Of a stretch of DNA of 55,882 bases, positions 34,803 to 43,706 are shown piece by piece. Origin of the DNA: an uncultured Dysosmobacter sp. Its GTDB lineage: Bacteria > Bacillota > Clostridia > Oscillospirales > Oscillospiraceae. The stretch is taken from assembly GCA_934563745.1 (NCBI GenBank), contig CAKTHE010000013.1:1-55882 (forward strand), written 5' to 3'. The position numbers and the translations under genes are program-made. The number at the start of each line of letters is the position of its first letter. Within the stretch, counting starts at the first letter, position 1. Below the pieces are notes generated by a model. The model did no database searches and had not been told where the DNA came from. It saw nothing but the letters and a program-made list of their open reading frames with translations.

Positions 34803-34848
34803 GAAAAGAGAAAAACGTGCACCCTGCCATTCGCAGAGGTGCACGTTT
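34803..34848 (-). terminator. Terminator or attenuator between asd and dapA
   Basis: AAACGTGCACC pairs with GGTGCACGTTT with an inner CTGC/GCAG pair, and on the minus strand is followed by a T-rich run (TTTTTCTCTTTT). It lies in the 125-base gap between asd and dapA, so it may set the ratio between the two products. No separate dapA promoter is obvious. Confidence 0.7.
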
Positions 34849-34869
34849 CTTTCGTATAGCGGACGAGTA

Positions 34870-35958
34870 TTACTTGTGATCAATATAGCCCTGCTTGCAC
34901 AGCAGCTCCGCCAGCAGCACGCCGCCGCCGGCGGCACCGCGCAGCGTGTTGTGGGACAGGCACACGAATTTATAATCATACTGCGTGTCCGGACGCAGAC
35001 GCCCGATGGAGATGGCCATGCCGTTTTCTAGGTTGCGGTCCAGACGGGTCTGCGGACGATCCGGCTGATCAAAATAGTGCAAAAACTGTGCCGGAGCGGA
35101 GGGGAGCGCCAGCTCCTGTGCCGGGCCGCGGAAGGACGCCCAGTCCGCCTTGATCGCATCCATATCGGGCACATGGTCCTTGAATTTCATAAAGCAGGCG
35201 GCCATATGGCCATCCTGGCAGGCGACCCGGAAGCACTGGGCCGTGATCGAAGGGGAGGCGGCAGGGACAATGACTCCGTTTTCCAGCCGTCCCCAGACCT
35301 TCAGGGGCTCCTGCTCGGACTTTTCCTCCTCGCCGCCGATGTAGGGGATCACGTTATCCACCATTTCCGGCCAGCGGTCGAAGGTTTTGCCGGCACCGGA
35401 AATGGCCTGATAGGTGCAGACCAAAACGCGGTCCAGTCCATACTTCCGCAGGGGATGCAGCGCGGGAACATAGCTCTGGATCGAGCAGTTGGACTTTACG
35501 GCAATGAAGCCGCGCCGGGTTCCCAGGCGCTTGCGCTGGGTTTCAATCACCTGCGCGTGCTCGGCGTTGATCTCCGGAATGATCATAGGAACATCCTCGG
35601 TCCAGCGGTGCGCGCTGTTGTTGGAAATGACGGGGCATTCCAGCCGGGCATAGCGCTCTTCCAAAGCGCGGATCTCCTCTTTCTTCATGTTTACGGCGCA
35701 GAAGATGAAATCCACGGACGCGGCAATGGTCTCTGCGTCTTTTTCGGCATCCAGCACCGGCAGCGCGGCGATCTCCTCCGGAAGGGGGGCCTCCATTGCC
35801 CAGCGGCCGGAAACAGCTTCTGCATATGTACGGCCGGCGCTCCGGGCGCTGGCGGCCAGAACGGTCAAATGAAACCACGGATGCCGGGCCAAAAGGGTGA
35901 TCAGGCGCTGACCGACCATGCCGGTGGCCCCCACGATCCCAACCTGATACTGCTTCAT
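34870..35958 (-). CDS. asd: Aspartate-semialdehyde dehydrogenase
   Basis: Asd reduces aspartyl phosphate to aspartate semialdehyde, feeding lysine, threonine and methionine synthesis. The 362-residue protein starts with the NADP-binding loop GIVGATGMVGQRL, has the catalytic cysteine in KSNCSIQ, and ends with a conserved NTLRGAAGGGVLLAE segment. Its length and pattern fit the archaeal/fungal-like type rather than the enterobacterial type. The ATG at 35958 follows GAGGAGG. Its promoter overlaps the divergent promoter of the SpoIID-like gene. Confidence 0.93.
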   Translation of the reverse strand: MKQYQVGIVGATGMVGQRLITLLARHPWFHLTVLAASARSAGRTYAEAVSGRWAMEAPLPEEIAALPVLDAEKDAETIAASVDFIFCAVNMKKEEIRALEERYARLECPVISNNSAHRWTEDVPMIIPEINAEHAQVIETQRKRLGTRRGFIAVKSNCSIQSYVPALHPLRKYGLDRVLVCTYQAISGAGKTFDRWPEMVDNVIPYIGGEEEKSEQEPLKVWGRLENGVIVPAASPSITAQCFRVACQDGHMAACFMKFKDHVPDMDAIKADWASFRGPAQELALPSAPAQFLHYFDQPDRPQTRLDRNLENGMAISIGRLRPDTQYDYKFVCLSHNTLRGAAGGGVLLAELLCKQGYIDHK

Positions 35959-36018
35959 AGTATGTTCCTCCTCATCAATACTTGCCTGAAAACGGACGGC
36001 CTTTTCGGTCGATACTGC

Positions 36019-36048
36019 TTGAAATCCGCCGCTGTTTTATACTATAAT
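36019..36048 (+). promoter_or_regulatory. Candidate promoter of the SpoIID-like gene
   Basis: TTGAAA (36019-36024), 18 bases, then a perfect TATAAT (36043-36048). It overlaps the minus-strand promoter for asd. Confidence 0.6.
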
Positions 36049-36063
36049 ATCATTGTATGCCAA
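36036..36063 (-). promoter_or_regulatory. Candidate promoter of asd-dapA
   Basis: On the minus strand TTGGCA (36063-36058) is followed after 16 bases by TATAAA (36041-36036), about 80 bases upstream of asd. The leader is too short for a lysine riboswitch and shows none. Confidence 0.6.
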
Positions 36064-36158
36064 TTGGATGGTGCGCTGTGTGTCTTCTCCAAGGACATTT
36101 GTTCATAAGATAGCACAGCTTTCCGGTTTCGTCAATACGGCGCAGGGGAGGAACACAG

Positions 36159-37766
36159 ATGAAAAAACGATGGGGACTTTGGATGCTGCTGGTTATCCTG
36201 GCTGGCTTGTGCACGGTTTCCGCCCAGGCGGTGCGCGGCGATGTGGTCAGCGTGGGCCTGCGCTATCAGGGAACGGCTTTGGCGGAAGCAAACCTGGAAA
36301 ACGCTGTGGGCAGCGGTTACACATTCGGCTATTTTGATGCCGAGCGCAGCTTCGTTCCCTTCGGCGGGACCGATGCGCGGACCATTACCATGCATGCGGC
36401 CTCCGGCATGTTCTATCTGCAGCTTCCGGACGAATGGGATTCCTATGAGGAGGCGGCGGAGCAGGCGGCAGCCTATGCAAACGCGTATCCCGCCTATATC
36501 AACGGAAGCTTCCGGGTCCGTTTGGGCGGTTACGCCTCGGAGGCGGAGGCCCAGCAGGCCCGCACCGCGCTGGAGCCGTCTGCCCAGGTGACGGCGGCGA
36601 CCGGGACGCTGGTGGTGGTCGGCGTGACGGGAACGGAAAAGCGCCTGTTCGCCTTTGACTGCTCGGGGCTGGGGAGCCTGGGGGTCATGCCCCGTGGGAA
36701 CGGGGAAGCAGCCGTGACCTGGTTCAAGGGCCGGAAGTATTACGGCGGCTTTTCCTACAGCCGCATTACCGGCGGAAACCTGAATGTGATCAACATGGTG
36801 GATCTGGAGGATTACGTCAAGGGTGTGGTCCCCTATGAGATGAGCGGAAGCTGGCCCCTGGCCGCGCTGGAAGCGCAGGCGGTCTGCGCACGGACCTATG
36901 TATGCAATACGGCCAAGCATTTGAGCGCCTATGGATTTGACGTGTGCGCCACGACCGACTGTCAGGTTTACTCCGGCGTCGGGGGAAGCTCCGGCGGAGC
37001 GACGGCGCTGAGTGATGAGGCTGTGGACGCCACTGCCGGCGTGTGTATGTACTACGGAGGAAAGCTGATCGACGCGGTCTACTTTTCCTCGGACGGCGGC
37101 GCCACGGAGGATGCCGAAAACGTCTGGGGCGGCGCTGTGGATTACCTTCTGGGGAAGGAGGATCCTTATGAGGCGCTGACCGCGATCCCCAATTACAGCT
37201 ACAGTGTGACTTACAGCGCAGCGCAGCTGACGGAGATCCTGCGGGCCAAGGGCTACTCTCTGGGAACGGTGGCCGATGTGTACGTATCGGAACGGACCGG
37301 GACCGGGAATGTGAAAAAGGTGACTTTTGTCAGCACGACCGGCCAGGCGCTTACGGTCAGCCGGTCGACCTGCCGGTCGATCTTCTATTCCAGTACTTAT
37401 GGAAAAAGCGTGCGCAGCATGCGCTTTACCATTTCCGGAGGCAGCGGCAGCAGCGGAGGGAATTCCTTCTGCATCAACGATGCGGCGCATACCCGCACCG
37501 GACTGGATGGCCTGTCGGTCATCTCGGGATCCGGCACCGTCAGCACCCTGACGGGGACGCCCAGTGTGATCACCGCCTCCAGCACCGCGCCGGCTTCCGG
37601 CTCCGGAAGCACCGGCGGAAGTTCCGCCGAAGGCTTTACGGTCAACGGGACCGGCAACGGCCACAATGTGGGTATGAGTCAGTACGGCGCAAAGGCCATG
37701 GCCGAGACGGGCTGCTCTTACAGGGATATTCTGAATTTTTATTATACCGGCATTACCATCGGCTGA
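36159..37766 (+). CDS. SpoIID/LytB-domain protein
   Basis: A secreted or membrane-tethered protein of 535 residues with a signal peptide (LWMLLVILAGLCTVSAQA). An N-terminal region (to about 150) resembles an SPOR-type repeat segment (YINGSFRVRLGGYASEAEAQ). The SpoIID domain is at about 180-420, with the catalytic-type PYEMSG motif (Glu227) and ALEAQAVCARTYV, plus the late GNGHNVGMSQYGAKAMAE block. SpoIID cleaves denuded glycan strands during forespore engulfment. The domain is interrupted by a Ser/Gly/Thr-rich linker around 425-500. It may be SpoIID itself or a vegetative relative; the spoIIQ neighbours that would decide are absent. The start follows GGGGAGG. Confidence 0.85.
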   Translation: MKKRWGLWMLLVILAGLCTVSAQAVRGDVVSVGLRYQGTALAEANLENAVGSGYTFGYFDAERSFVPFGGTDARTITMHAASGMFYLQLPDEWDSYEEAAEQAAAYANAYPAYINGSFRVRLGGYASEAEAQQARTALEPSAQVTAATGTLVVVGVTGTEKRLFAFDCSGLGSLGVMPRGNGEAAVTWFKGRKYYGGFSYSRITGGNLNVINMVDLEDYVKGVVPYEMSGSWPLAALEAQAVCARTYVCNTAKHLSAYGFDVCATTDCQVYSGVGGSSGGATALSDEAVDATAGVCMYYGGKLIDAVYFSSDGGATEDAENVWGGAVDYLLGKEDPYEALTAIPNYSYSVTYSAAQLTEILRAKGYSLGTVADVYVSERTGTGNVKKVTFVSTTGQALTVSRSTCRSIFYSSTYGKSVRSMRFTISGGSGSSGGNSFCINDAAHTRTGLDGLSVISGSGTVSTLTGTPSVITASSTAPASGSGSTGGSSAEGFTVNGTGNGHNVGMSQYGAKAMAETGCSYRDILNFYYTGITIG

Positions 37767-37787
37767 TGCCGCAGAACCGAGGTCAAT

Positions 37788-38819
37788 ATGAACACCCATG
37801 ATTTTTATTATGATCTGCCCCAGGAATTGATTGCCCAGACGCCGCTGCAGCGGCGGGACGGGTCCCGCCTGATGACGCTGGACCGACACACCGGGGCGGT
37901 TGGCGACCATCATTTTTATGATCTGCCGGACTTTCTCCGTCCCGGGGACTGTCTCATTCTGAATGATTCCCGGGTCCTTCCGGCGCGCCTGCTGGGGCAG
38001 CGCCTGCCGGGCGGCGGCGCCTGCGAGGTGCTGCTTTTGATCGACCGGGGCGACAAGGTATGGGAGTGTCTGGTGCGGCCGGGCAAGAAAATGCGGCCCG
38101 GCGCCCGGGTCAGCTTCGGAAACGGAGAGCTGACCGGCGAGATTATCGCGGAGGTGGAGGGCGGAAACCGTCTGATCCGTTTCGACTACGAGGGGATTTT
38201 TCTGGAGCGGCTGGAGCATTTGGGGAAAATGCCGCTTCCGCCGTACATCAAAGAGGAGCTTGCGGACCAGGAGCGCTATCAGACGGTCTATTCCCGGGAG
38301 CTGGGCAGCGCCGCCGCCCCTACCGCCGGGCTGCACTTTACGCCGGAGCTTTTGGAAAAGATCCGGGCCATGGGCGTGGGGATCGGCTACGTGACGCTGC
38401 ATGTGGGGCTGGGTACCTTCCGCCCGGTAAAGGAAGCGGACCTTGAAAGCCACGAAATGCACAAGGAATACTGCATGATCCCGCAGGAAACGGCGGATCT
38501 GATCAACCGGACCAAGGCCTCCGGCGGACGCTGCATCTGCGTGGGCACGACCTCCTGCCGCACGCTGGAATCCTGGGCGGCGGAGGACGGCCATATGGAG
38601 GCGAAGGCCGGCTGGACCGGGATTTACATTTACCCCGGATACCGCTTTAAGGTGATGGACGGTTTGGTGACTAATTTCCACCTGCCGGAGTCCACCCTGA
38701 TCATGCTGGTCTCGGCTTTTGCCGGCCGGGAGCATGTGCTGTCCGCTTATCAGCGGGCTGTGCAGGAACGGTATCGCTTCTTCAGCTTTGGCGACGCCAT
38801 GCTGATCGCGGATTTTTAA
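37788..38819 (+). CDS. queA: S-adenosylmethionine:tRNA ribosyltransferase-isomerase
   Basis: QueA makes epoxyqueuosine from preQ1-modified tRNA using the ribosyl part of SAM. The 343-residue protein begins [19 protein letters not shown], contains [38 protein letters not shown] and [16 protein letters not shown], all hallmark blocks. The start is 21 bases after the SpoIID-like gene. The partner gene tgt is about 2.7 kb away on the same strand. Confidence 0.96.
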   Translation: MNTHDFYYDLPQELIAQTPLQRRDGSRLMTLDRHTGAVGDHHFYDLPDFLRPGDCLILNDSRVLPARLLGQRLPGGGACEVLLLIDRGDKVWECLVRPGKKMRPGARVSFGNGELTGEIIAEVEGGNRLIRFDYEGIFLERLEHLGKMPLPPYIKEELADQERYQTVYSRELGSAAAPTAGLHFTPELLEKIRAMGVGIGYVTLHVGLGTFRPVKEADLESHEMHKEYCMIPQETADLINRTKASGGRCICVGTTSCRTLESWAAEDGHMEAKAGWTGIYIYPGYRFKVMDGLVTNFHLPESTLIMLVSAFAGREHVLSAYQRAVQERYRFFSFGDAMLIADF

Positions 38820-38829
38820 GACTGAAATG

Positions 38830-38866
38830 AAAGAGGGTCCCCGGCGAATACCGGGGACCCTCTTTC
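38830..38866 (+). terminator. Strong bidirectional terminator after queA
   Basis: A perfect 15-bp stem, AAAGAGGGTCCCCGG with CCGGGGACCCTCTTT, around CGAATA, with T-rich sequence on the plus-strand side and A-rich on the other. It can end both queA and the minus-strand CoA-transferase remnant. Confidence 0.85.
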
Positions 38867-38940
38867 ATTTTCAATTGACGTCGCGCCCCGAAAGGGTGGC
38901 GTGGATGGAAAGAATGGATGCGCCGGGACAACAGCCGCTT

Positions 38941-40224
38941 TTACCACAGCAGCATGCGCTCGGCCTCCTTGCGCAGTTCCGCCCGGAAATCCGGGTGCGC
39001 CACGGCAATCAGCCGGTCTACCCGCTGGCGTACACTGGCGCTGCGCAGTTTGGCGATCCCATACTCCGTTACCACATAATCCGTCAGATTCCGGGAGATG
39101 GAAACAATGGCGCCCGGTGTCAAAAAAGGCTTGATTTTGGAAACGCGCCCGCCCTTGGCCGTTGCGTGAAGCGCCACAATACCCCGCCCGCCTTTGGAAT
39201 GATAGGCGCCGTAGGCAAAATCCGTGGCGCCGCCCGTCCCGGTGTATTGCAGGGGACCGATGCTTTCGGAACAGACCTGACCGGTCAGGTCCAGCTCCAG
39301 CGCCGTATTGATGGAAACCATGTGATCATTGGCCGCGATGACGGCCGGATCGTTGACGTAGCTGGCCCGTCACAGCTCAATGGCCGGATTGTCCGCCATC
39401 AGCGCGTAAAGCTCCGCGTCGCCGTGGGCAAAGGTGGCAATGGTCACGCCGGGGTGCAGGTTCTTGCGGGCGTTGGTAACGGCCCCGGCCCGGATCAGCC
39501 GCCCCATAGAGGCGGTCAGCATCTCCGTATGGATCCCCAGGTCGTGCTTGCCGATCAGCTGCTCACCCACCGCGTTGGGAACGCTGCCGATCCCAAGCTG
39601 GATACAATCTCCGTCGTGGACCAGAGAGGCCACCTGTTCGGCGATGGCCCGGTCGGCATCGGTGATCGGCGGCTCGTCGGCGAGGGGCAGAGGCGTCTGC
39701 GCCTCATAGCAGAAGGAGGCACGGGAAAGCGGGACCCGGCATTCCCCGCAGACCGGAGGGATGCTGGGATTGATCTCAAAAATAACCGTGTCCGCGGCCG
39801 CAAGCCCCTCCAGGGTCATTTCCAGGTCAAAGGACAAGGAGACCGTTCCATCCGGGGCGGCCGGGGAAACCGCAGCCACAAAAACGTTGGGGCGCCGGGC
39901 CTCCAGAATCGTCTGTGCGGCGCAGTGAAGGTTGGTGGGGACCATGGAATACCGCCGGCTGGACTGGCCCTTCCGGCAGCCGCCGTTATAGAACGTGGAA
40001 AGAATGTCGATCCGCCCCTTCAGGGCCGGGTCGTAAACCACAGGGTAGGGGTTCATGATGGTCATGCTCCACAAGGTCACACCCTGTACGCGGGGTGCGA
40101 TGGTGTGTAGCTTCGAGAGAAAATGGACCGGCTCGTTTCCGAACAGACCGGTCATGATCGTGTCGCCGGATTGGATCTGGTCCAACGCTTCATCCAGCGT
40201 TCCGATCTGCGGCATCGTCTGCAT
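38941..40224 (-). pseudogene. Acyl-CoA:acetate/4-hydroxybutyrate CoA-transferase, broken by an in-frame stop
   Basis: On the minus strand a complete reading frame of 427 codons, the usual size for 4-hydroxybutyrate CoA-transferase/acetyl-CoA hydrolase-type enzymes, is interrupted once by TGA at 39372-39370 (codon 285). Both halves are in the same frame and well conserved: SGDTIMTGLFGNEPV, the catalytic glutamate in GIHTEM (Glu234), LGIGSVPNAVGEQL before the stop, and YVNDPAVI, NTALELDLTGQV, YGIAKLR after it. A truncated product would lack the C-terminal domain, so activity is unlikely. The codon expected at that position is Arg (CGA would differ by one base), pointing to a C-to-T change or a sequencing error. 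The ATG at 40224 has a strong AGGAGG site. Confidence 0.8.
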
Positions 40225-40371
40225 TCCGTCCTCCTTGGCATACGTGTTCCGGCTGTTCCGGAACACGGGATCGAACATCAGGATAGCATTCTGCGTTTTT
40301 GAAGTCAAGGCTGCCGGAAGGGGGCGGTCCGAAAACGCAGGAGGCCCCGGCACTGAGGATCCCGTTGCTTC

Positions 40372-40400
40372 TTGCGGCCGGCGCGGAAATAAGGTATTAT
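40372..40400 (+). promoter_or_regulatory. Candidate promoter of the YitT-family gene
   Basis: TTGCGG (40372-40377), 17 bases, then TATTAT (40395-40400), about 50 bases upstream of the start codon. Confidence 0.5.
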
Positions 40401-40452
40401 AAAGCAAAGCAAAATTTGTGGAGGCTTATTTTGTTAAAGGAGTGCATGCCTG

Positions 40453-41337
40453 ATGAAACACCCCCAGAGACTTCGTGTGAAAAACATTCTGATGCTTACG
40501 GCGGCGGGGATCATAAACGCCTTTGGCGTTACGCTTTTTCTGACGCCGGTCAAACTGTATGACAGCGGCATTTCGGGGACCTCCATGCTGCTTGAGCAGA
40601 TCACGCCGCCGTATCTGACACTGTCGCTCTTTCTTCTGCTGCTGAACGTTCCTCTGTTCCTGTTCGGCTTGAAAAGGCAAGGCTTTCTTTTTACCGTCTA
40701 TGCGATCTATGCCGTTGCGGTCTATTCGCTGTTTGCATGGCTGATCACGGACGTTTTCCCCATCAATGTCCAGATCGCTTCGCCCCTTGCGGGGACCGAT
40801 CTGCTGCTTTGCGCGCTGTTCGGCGGCGTGATCTCCGGGATCGGCAGCGGCCTGGCCATTCGCTATGGCGGGGCCATGGACGGCATTGAAGTGATGGCGG
40901 TCATTTTTTCCAAGCGCATCGGCCTTACCGTGGGCTCGTTCGTGATGATCTACAATCTGCTTTTATACATTGTTTGCGGGATCGTGCTTAGAAGCTGGGT
41001 GCTTCCGCTGTACTCCATCGTTACGTATTCGGCCGCCCTGAAAACCGTTGACTTTATTGTGGAGGGCATTGACCGGGCCAAATGCGCCATGATCATCACG
41101 GAGCATCCCGACGAAATATGCAGCGCCCTGAGCGAAGCCTTCGGAAGCGGCATGACACAGCTTGAGGCGACAGGCGGCTACTCCAACCGCAAAAAATCGA
41201 TGATCTATTTCGTGGTCAACCGGTATCAGGTGATCCGGATGAAGGACCTGGTCCACAGCATTGATCCTGCGGCCTACATTACGATCAGCGAGGTTGCCGA
41301 TGTGTTTTCCAGCAATAACAGCGCGGACGGATGCTGA
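40453..41337 (+). CDS. YitT-family membrane protein with C-terminal DUF2179
   Basis: A 294-residue membrane protein: five or so helices in the first 200 residues (starting NILMLTAAGIINAFGVTLFL), including the family segment RYGGAMDGIEVMAVIFSKR, and a soluble C-terminal DUF2179 domain (CAMIITEHPDEICSALSEAF, then KSMIYFVVNRYQVIRMKDLV, ending AAYITISEVADV). YitT proteins are common in Firmicutes and of unknown transport function. The ATG at 40453 follows AAAGGAG. It appears monocistronic, with tgt having its own promoter next to it. Confidence 0.88.
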   Translation: MKHPQRLRVKNILMLTAAGIINAFGVTLFLTPVKLYDSGISGTSMLLEQITPPYLTLSLFLLLLNVPLFLFGLKRQGFLFTVYAIYAVAVYSLFAWLITDVFPINVQIASPLAGTDLLLCALFGGVISGIGSGLAIRYGGAMDGIEVMAVIFSKRIGLTVGSFVMIYNLLLYIVCGIVLRSWVLPLYSIVTYSAALKTVDFIVEGIDRAKCAMIITEHPDEICSALSEAFGSGMTQLEATGGYSNRKKSMIYFVVNRYQVIRMKDLVHSIDPAAYITISEVADVFSSNNSADGC

Positions 41338-41391
41338 CGGCGTCTTCGGAAGCACCGGGGACCGGCCGAAAGGAAAACCCATGAATCCGGC

Positions 41392-41420
41392 TTGCGCCGG
41401 GCCCGGGTTTGTACTATAAT
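41392..41420 (+). promoter_or_regulatory. Promoter of tgt
   Basis: TTGCGC (41392-41397), 17 bases, then a perfect TATAAT (41415-41420); start codon of tgt about 75 bases downstream. Confidence 0.65.
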
Positions 41421-41493
41421 AACTTATTATTGTGCGGACCGGACGGGGGAGGGCGCTGCGTTCCCTTTGATCCGGAATGAGGAGAACAAACGT

Positions 41494-42627
41494 ATGTTTA
41501 AAGTGTTGAAAAAAGAGGGCCGGGCCCGACGCGGCGAGTTTTCCTGCGCCCACGGCGGCACGGTGCAGACGCCGGTTTTTATGAACGTCGGCACACAGGC
41601 CGCCATCAAGGGCGGCGTTTCTGCGTTTGACCTCAAGGAGGTCGGCTGCCAGATCGAATTGAGCAATACCTACCATCTTCATCTGCGCCCGGGCGACAAG
41701 GTTGTGCGGCAAATGGGCGGACTGCATCGCTTCATGAATTGGGACGGCCCGATCCTGACGGATTCCGGCGGATTTCAGGTCTTCTCCCTGGCCGCGCTGC
41801 GGAAGATCCGGGAAGAGGGCGTGACTTTTTCCTCGCACATTGACGGCCATCGGATCTTCATGGGGCCGGAAGAGTCCATGCAGATCCAATCCAATCTGGG
41901 CAGCGATATTGCCATGGCCTTTGACGAGTGCGTAGAAAACCCGGCGACCTATGAATACGCAAAGGCCAGCTGCGAACGGACGCTCCGCTGGCTGGCGCGC
42001 TGCAAGGCGGAGCACGACCGGCTGAATGCGCTGCCGGATACGGTCAATCCTCACCAGATGCTGTTCGGCATCAATCAGGGGGCAACCTTTGCGGATCTGC
42101 GGGCCTGGCACATGCAGCAGATCGCGCAGCTGGACTGTGACGGCTATGCGATCGGCGGCCTGGCAGTGGGCGAGCCGGCGGAGGTCATGTATGAAATGAT
42201 CGACGTGGTGGAACCGTACATGCCGGCGGACAAGCCGCGCTATCTGATGGGGGTCGGCACGCCCAGCAATATCATTGAGGCGGTCAGCCGGGGCGTCGAT
42301 TTCTTTGACTGCGTGATGCCCTCCCGCAATGGACGGCACGGAAAGCTGTTTACCTGGGAAGGAACGGTGAACATCCTGAACCAAAAGTACGAGACCGATC
42401 CGCATCCGATCAGCGAAAGCTGCGGCTGCCCGGTCTGCCGTCGGTTTTCCAGGGCCTATCTGCGCCATCTTTTCAAGGCGGATGAAGTGCTGGCTCTGCG
42501 CCTGGCCGTGCTTCACAATCTGTATTTTTACAACGAGCTGATGGCCCGGATCCGGCAGGCGCTGGAGGCTGGTACGTTCGAGGAATTCCGCCGGCGCTAC
42601 AGCGGAAAGCTGGAGCTGCGCGCCTGA
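41494..42627 (+). CDS. tgt: tRNA-guanine transglycosylase
   Basis: Tgt exchanges the wobble guanine of Asp, Asn, His and Tyr tRNAs for preQ1, the step before QueA. The 377-residue protein has TPVFMNVGTQAAIKG, the active-site TDSGGFQVFSL, GGLAVGEP, DCVMPSRNGRHG, and the C-terminal zinc site CGCPVCRRFSRAYLRHLF (CxCxxC plus a later His). The ATG at 41494 follows GAGGAG; the longer upstream frame has no site. Confidence 0.97.
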   Translation: MFKVLKKEGRARRGEFSCAHGGTVQTPVFMNVGTQAAIKGGVSAFDLKEVGCQIELSNTYHLHLRPGDKVVRQMGGLHRFMNWDGPILTDSGGFQVFSLAALRKIREEGVTFSSHIDGHRIFMGPEESMQIQSNLGSDIAMAFDECVENPATYEYAKASCERTLRWLARCKAEHDRLNALPDTVNPHQMLFGINQGATFADLRAWHMQQIAQLDCDGYAIGGLAVGEPAEVMYEMIDVVEPYMPADKPRYLMGVGTPSNIIEAVSRGVDFFDCVMPSRNGRHGKLFTWEGTVNILNQKYETDPHPISESCGCPVCRRFSRAYLRHLFKADEVLALRLAVLHNLYFYNELMARIRQALEAGTFEEFRRRYSGKLELRA

Positions 42628-42650
42628 ACGAAAAGAATCCTGGAAAGCCC

Positions 42651-42678
42651 TTGCAAATACGTCAAATTTTGATATAAT
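42651..42678 (+). promoter_or_regulatory. Promoter of yajC
   Basis: TTGCAA (42651-42656), 16 bases, then TATAAT (42673-42678), about 30 bases upstream of the yajC start. Confidence 0.65.
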
Positions 42679-42709
42679 ATTTTCATTCTGTTTTTAAAGG
42701 AGATTGACC

Positions 42710-43072
42710 ATGGGGAATACATATTCCATTATTATGATGTTCGTGTTGCTTGCGATCCTGTATTTCTTTATGATCCGCCCGGAAAACAAGCGGAGAAAGA
42801 AAGCGGAGGAGCTGCAGAACAGCCTGAAAAAGGGCGATAAGATCACGACCATCGGCGGCATTGTCGGCACCATTGTCCAGGTGAACGAGGGAACCGTTGT
42901 GATCGAGACCAGCGATGACCGCGTGCGGATGGAGATCACCAAGTGGGGTGTTTCCTCTCAGGGCGTTCAGACCACCACGGTCCCCGAGCCGGAAAAGAAG
43001 AAAAAGTCCTCCAAGCCGGAGGAGAAGGAAGCGGCGGATGCGTCTTCTTCTCAGGAGGAAACGAAGGAGTAA
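42710..43072 (+). CDS. yajC: Preprotein translocase subunit YajC
   Basis: YajC is a small membrane protein of the Sec accessory complex with SecD-SecF. The 120-residue protein has one N-terminal membrane helix (IIMMFVLLAILYFFMIRPENKRR) and a soluble part with GDKITTIGGIVGTIVQV, the family signature. The last 30 residues are a charged tail rich in Lys, Glu and Ser. The ATG at 42710 follows AAAGGAG. The tgt-yajC order is the usual one. Confidence 0.95.
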   Translation: MGNTYSIIMMFVLLAILYFFMIRPENKRRKKAEELQNSLKKGDKITTIGGIVGTIVQVNEGTVVIETSDDRVRMEITKWGVSSQGVQTTTVPEPEKKKKSSKPEEKEAADASSSQEETKE

Positions 43073-43095
43073 TCCGGCTTTTGGCATAGAAGATC

Positions 43096-43144
43096 CCTCC
43101 CTTGGCATATGCTCGGGTAAGAGCGTATGTCAGGGGAGGTTTTT
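43096..43144 (+). promoter_or_regulatory. Hairpin that covers the next gene's ribosome binding site and ends in a T-run
   Basis: Nineteen consecutive pairs (with three G-U) join 43096-43114 to 43121-43139 around a six-base loop, followed by TTTTT. The right arm contains AGGGGAGG, the ribosome binding site for the gene starting at 43147. The structure is both a terminator by shape and a block on translation. Confidence 0.7.
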
Positions 43145-43146
43145 CT

Positions 43147-43623
43147 ATGGAAAAACAGAGTGTGCGGCGACCCTGGGTCCCGCTGCTTCAGGGCGGAGTG
43201 AGTTTGGTTGTGTGCGATCTGGGGCTGCTGATGCTGCTGGCCGCGCTGCTGGTACGGGGGACCCTGCCGGAACGGATGTCCGGGGGGGCACAGCTTGCGT
43301 GCGCGGTTTTCTCCGGCTGCGTGGGCGGCTGGGTCAGCGGGCGCCGCGGAGCGTGGGGAACCTTGCCGGGGGCTCTGCTGGGGGCAGCCTGCGGAACGGC
43401 AATCCTGCTTTTGGCCGGTATGGCAGCGTACGGCCTTCCGTCCGCAAACGTCCAGAACGGAGCGACGCTGGCAGCCTTGCTTGGCGGGGGAGGCGTGGGC
43501 GGCCTTCTGGCCGGCGCCGGAGGCAAGCGCGGAAAGCGTAAAAAGGCGGGGCGCTATCAAAGTGCTTCCGTGGGGAAGCGAAGAGGGTCTATTGGTAAAG
43601 TTCACAAATTTTTAAAGAATTAA
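43147..43623 (+). CDS. TIGR04086-type small membrane protein
   Basis: A 158-residue membrane protein with four hydrophobic segments (starting VPLLQGGVSLVVCDLGLLMLL, then LACAVFSGCVGGWVSG, LPGALLGAACGTAILLLAGMA, LAALLGGGGVGGLLAGA) and a very basic C-terminal tail. It resembles the TIGR04086 membrane proteins often found after yajC in Clostridia; the match is by topology, glycine-rich helices and position. The ATG at 43147 has AGGGGAGG, but this is inside the hairpin described separately. No function is known. A strong terminator follows at 43707. Confidence 0.7.
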   Translation: MEKQSVRRPWVPLLQGGVSLVVCDLGLLMLLAALLVRGTLPERMSGGAQLACAVFSGCVGGWVSGRRGAWGTLPGALLGAACGTAILLLAGMAAYGLPSANVQNGATLAALLGGGGVGGLLAGAGGKRGKRKKAGRYQSASVGKRRGSIGKVHKFLKN

Positions 43624-43706
43624 CCGTTTCTGGCGGCCTTGGGTGGGGAAGAGACCCTGGTTTCCGTTGACGGAAGCAAAATTACAGATGTGGGGTCATC
43701 AAGCGG

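Noticed and set aside
39340..39372. TGA in the CoA-transferase as a selenocysteine codon
   Set aside because: A small hairpin (GACGGGCC with GGCCGTC, one bulge) does overlap the TGA, but the family has no cysteine at this place, the loop lacks the bacterial selenocysteine-insertion consensus as far as I can tell, and no selenoprotein genes are nearby. A nonsense change or read error is simpler.
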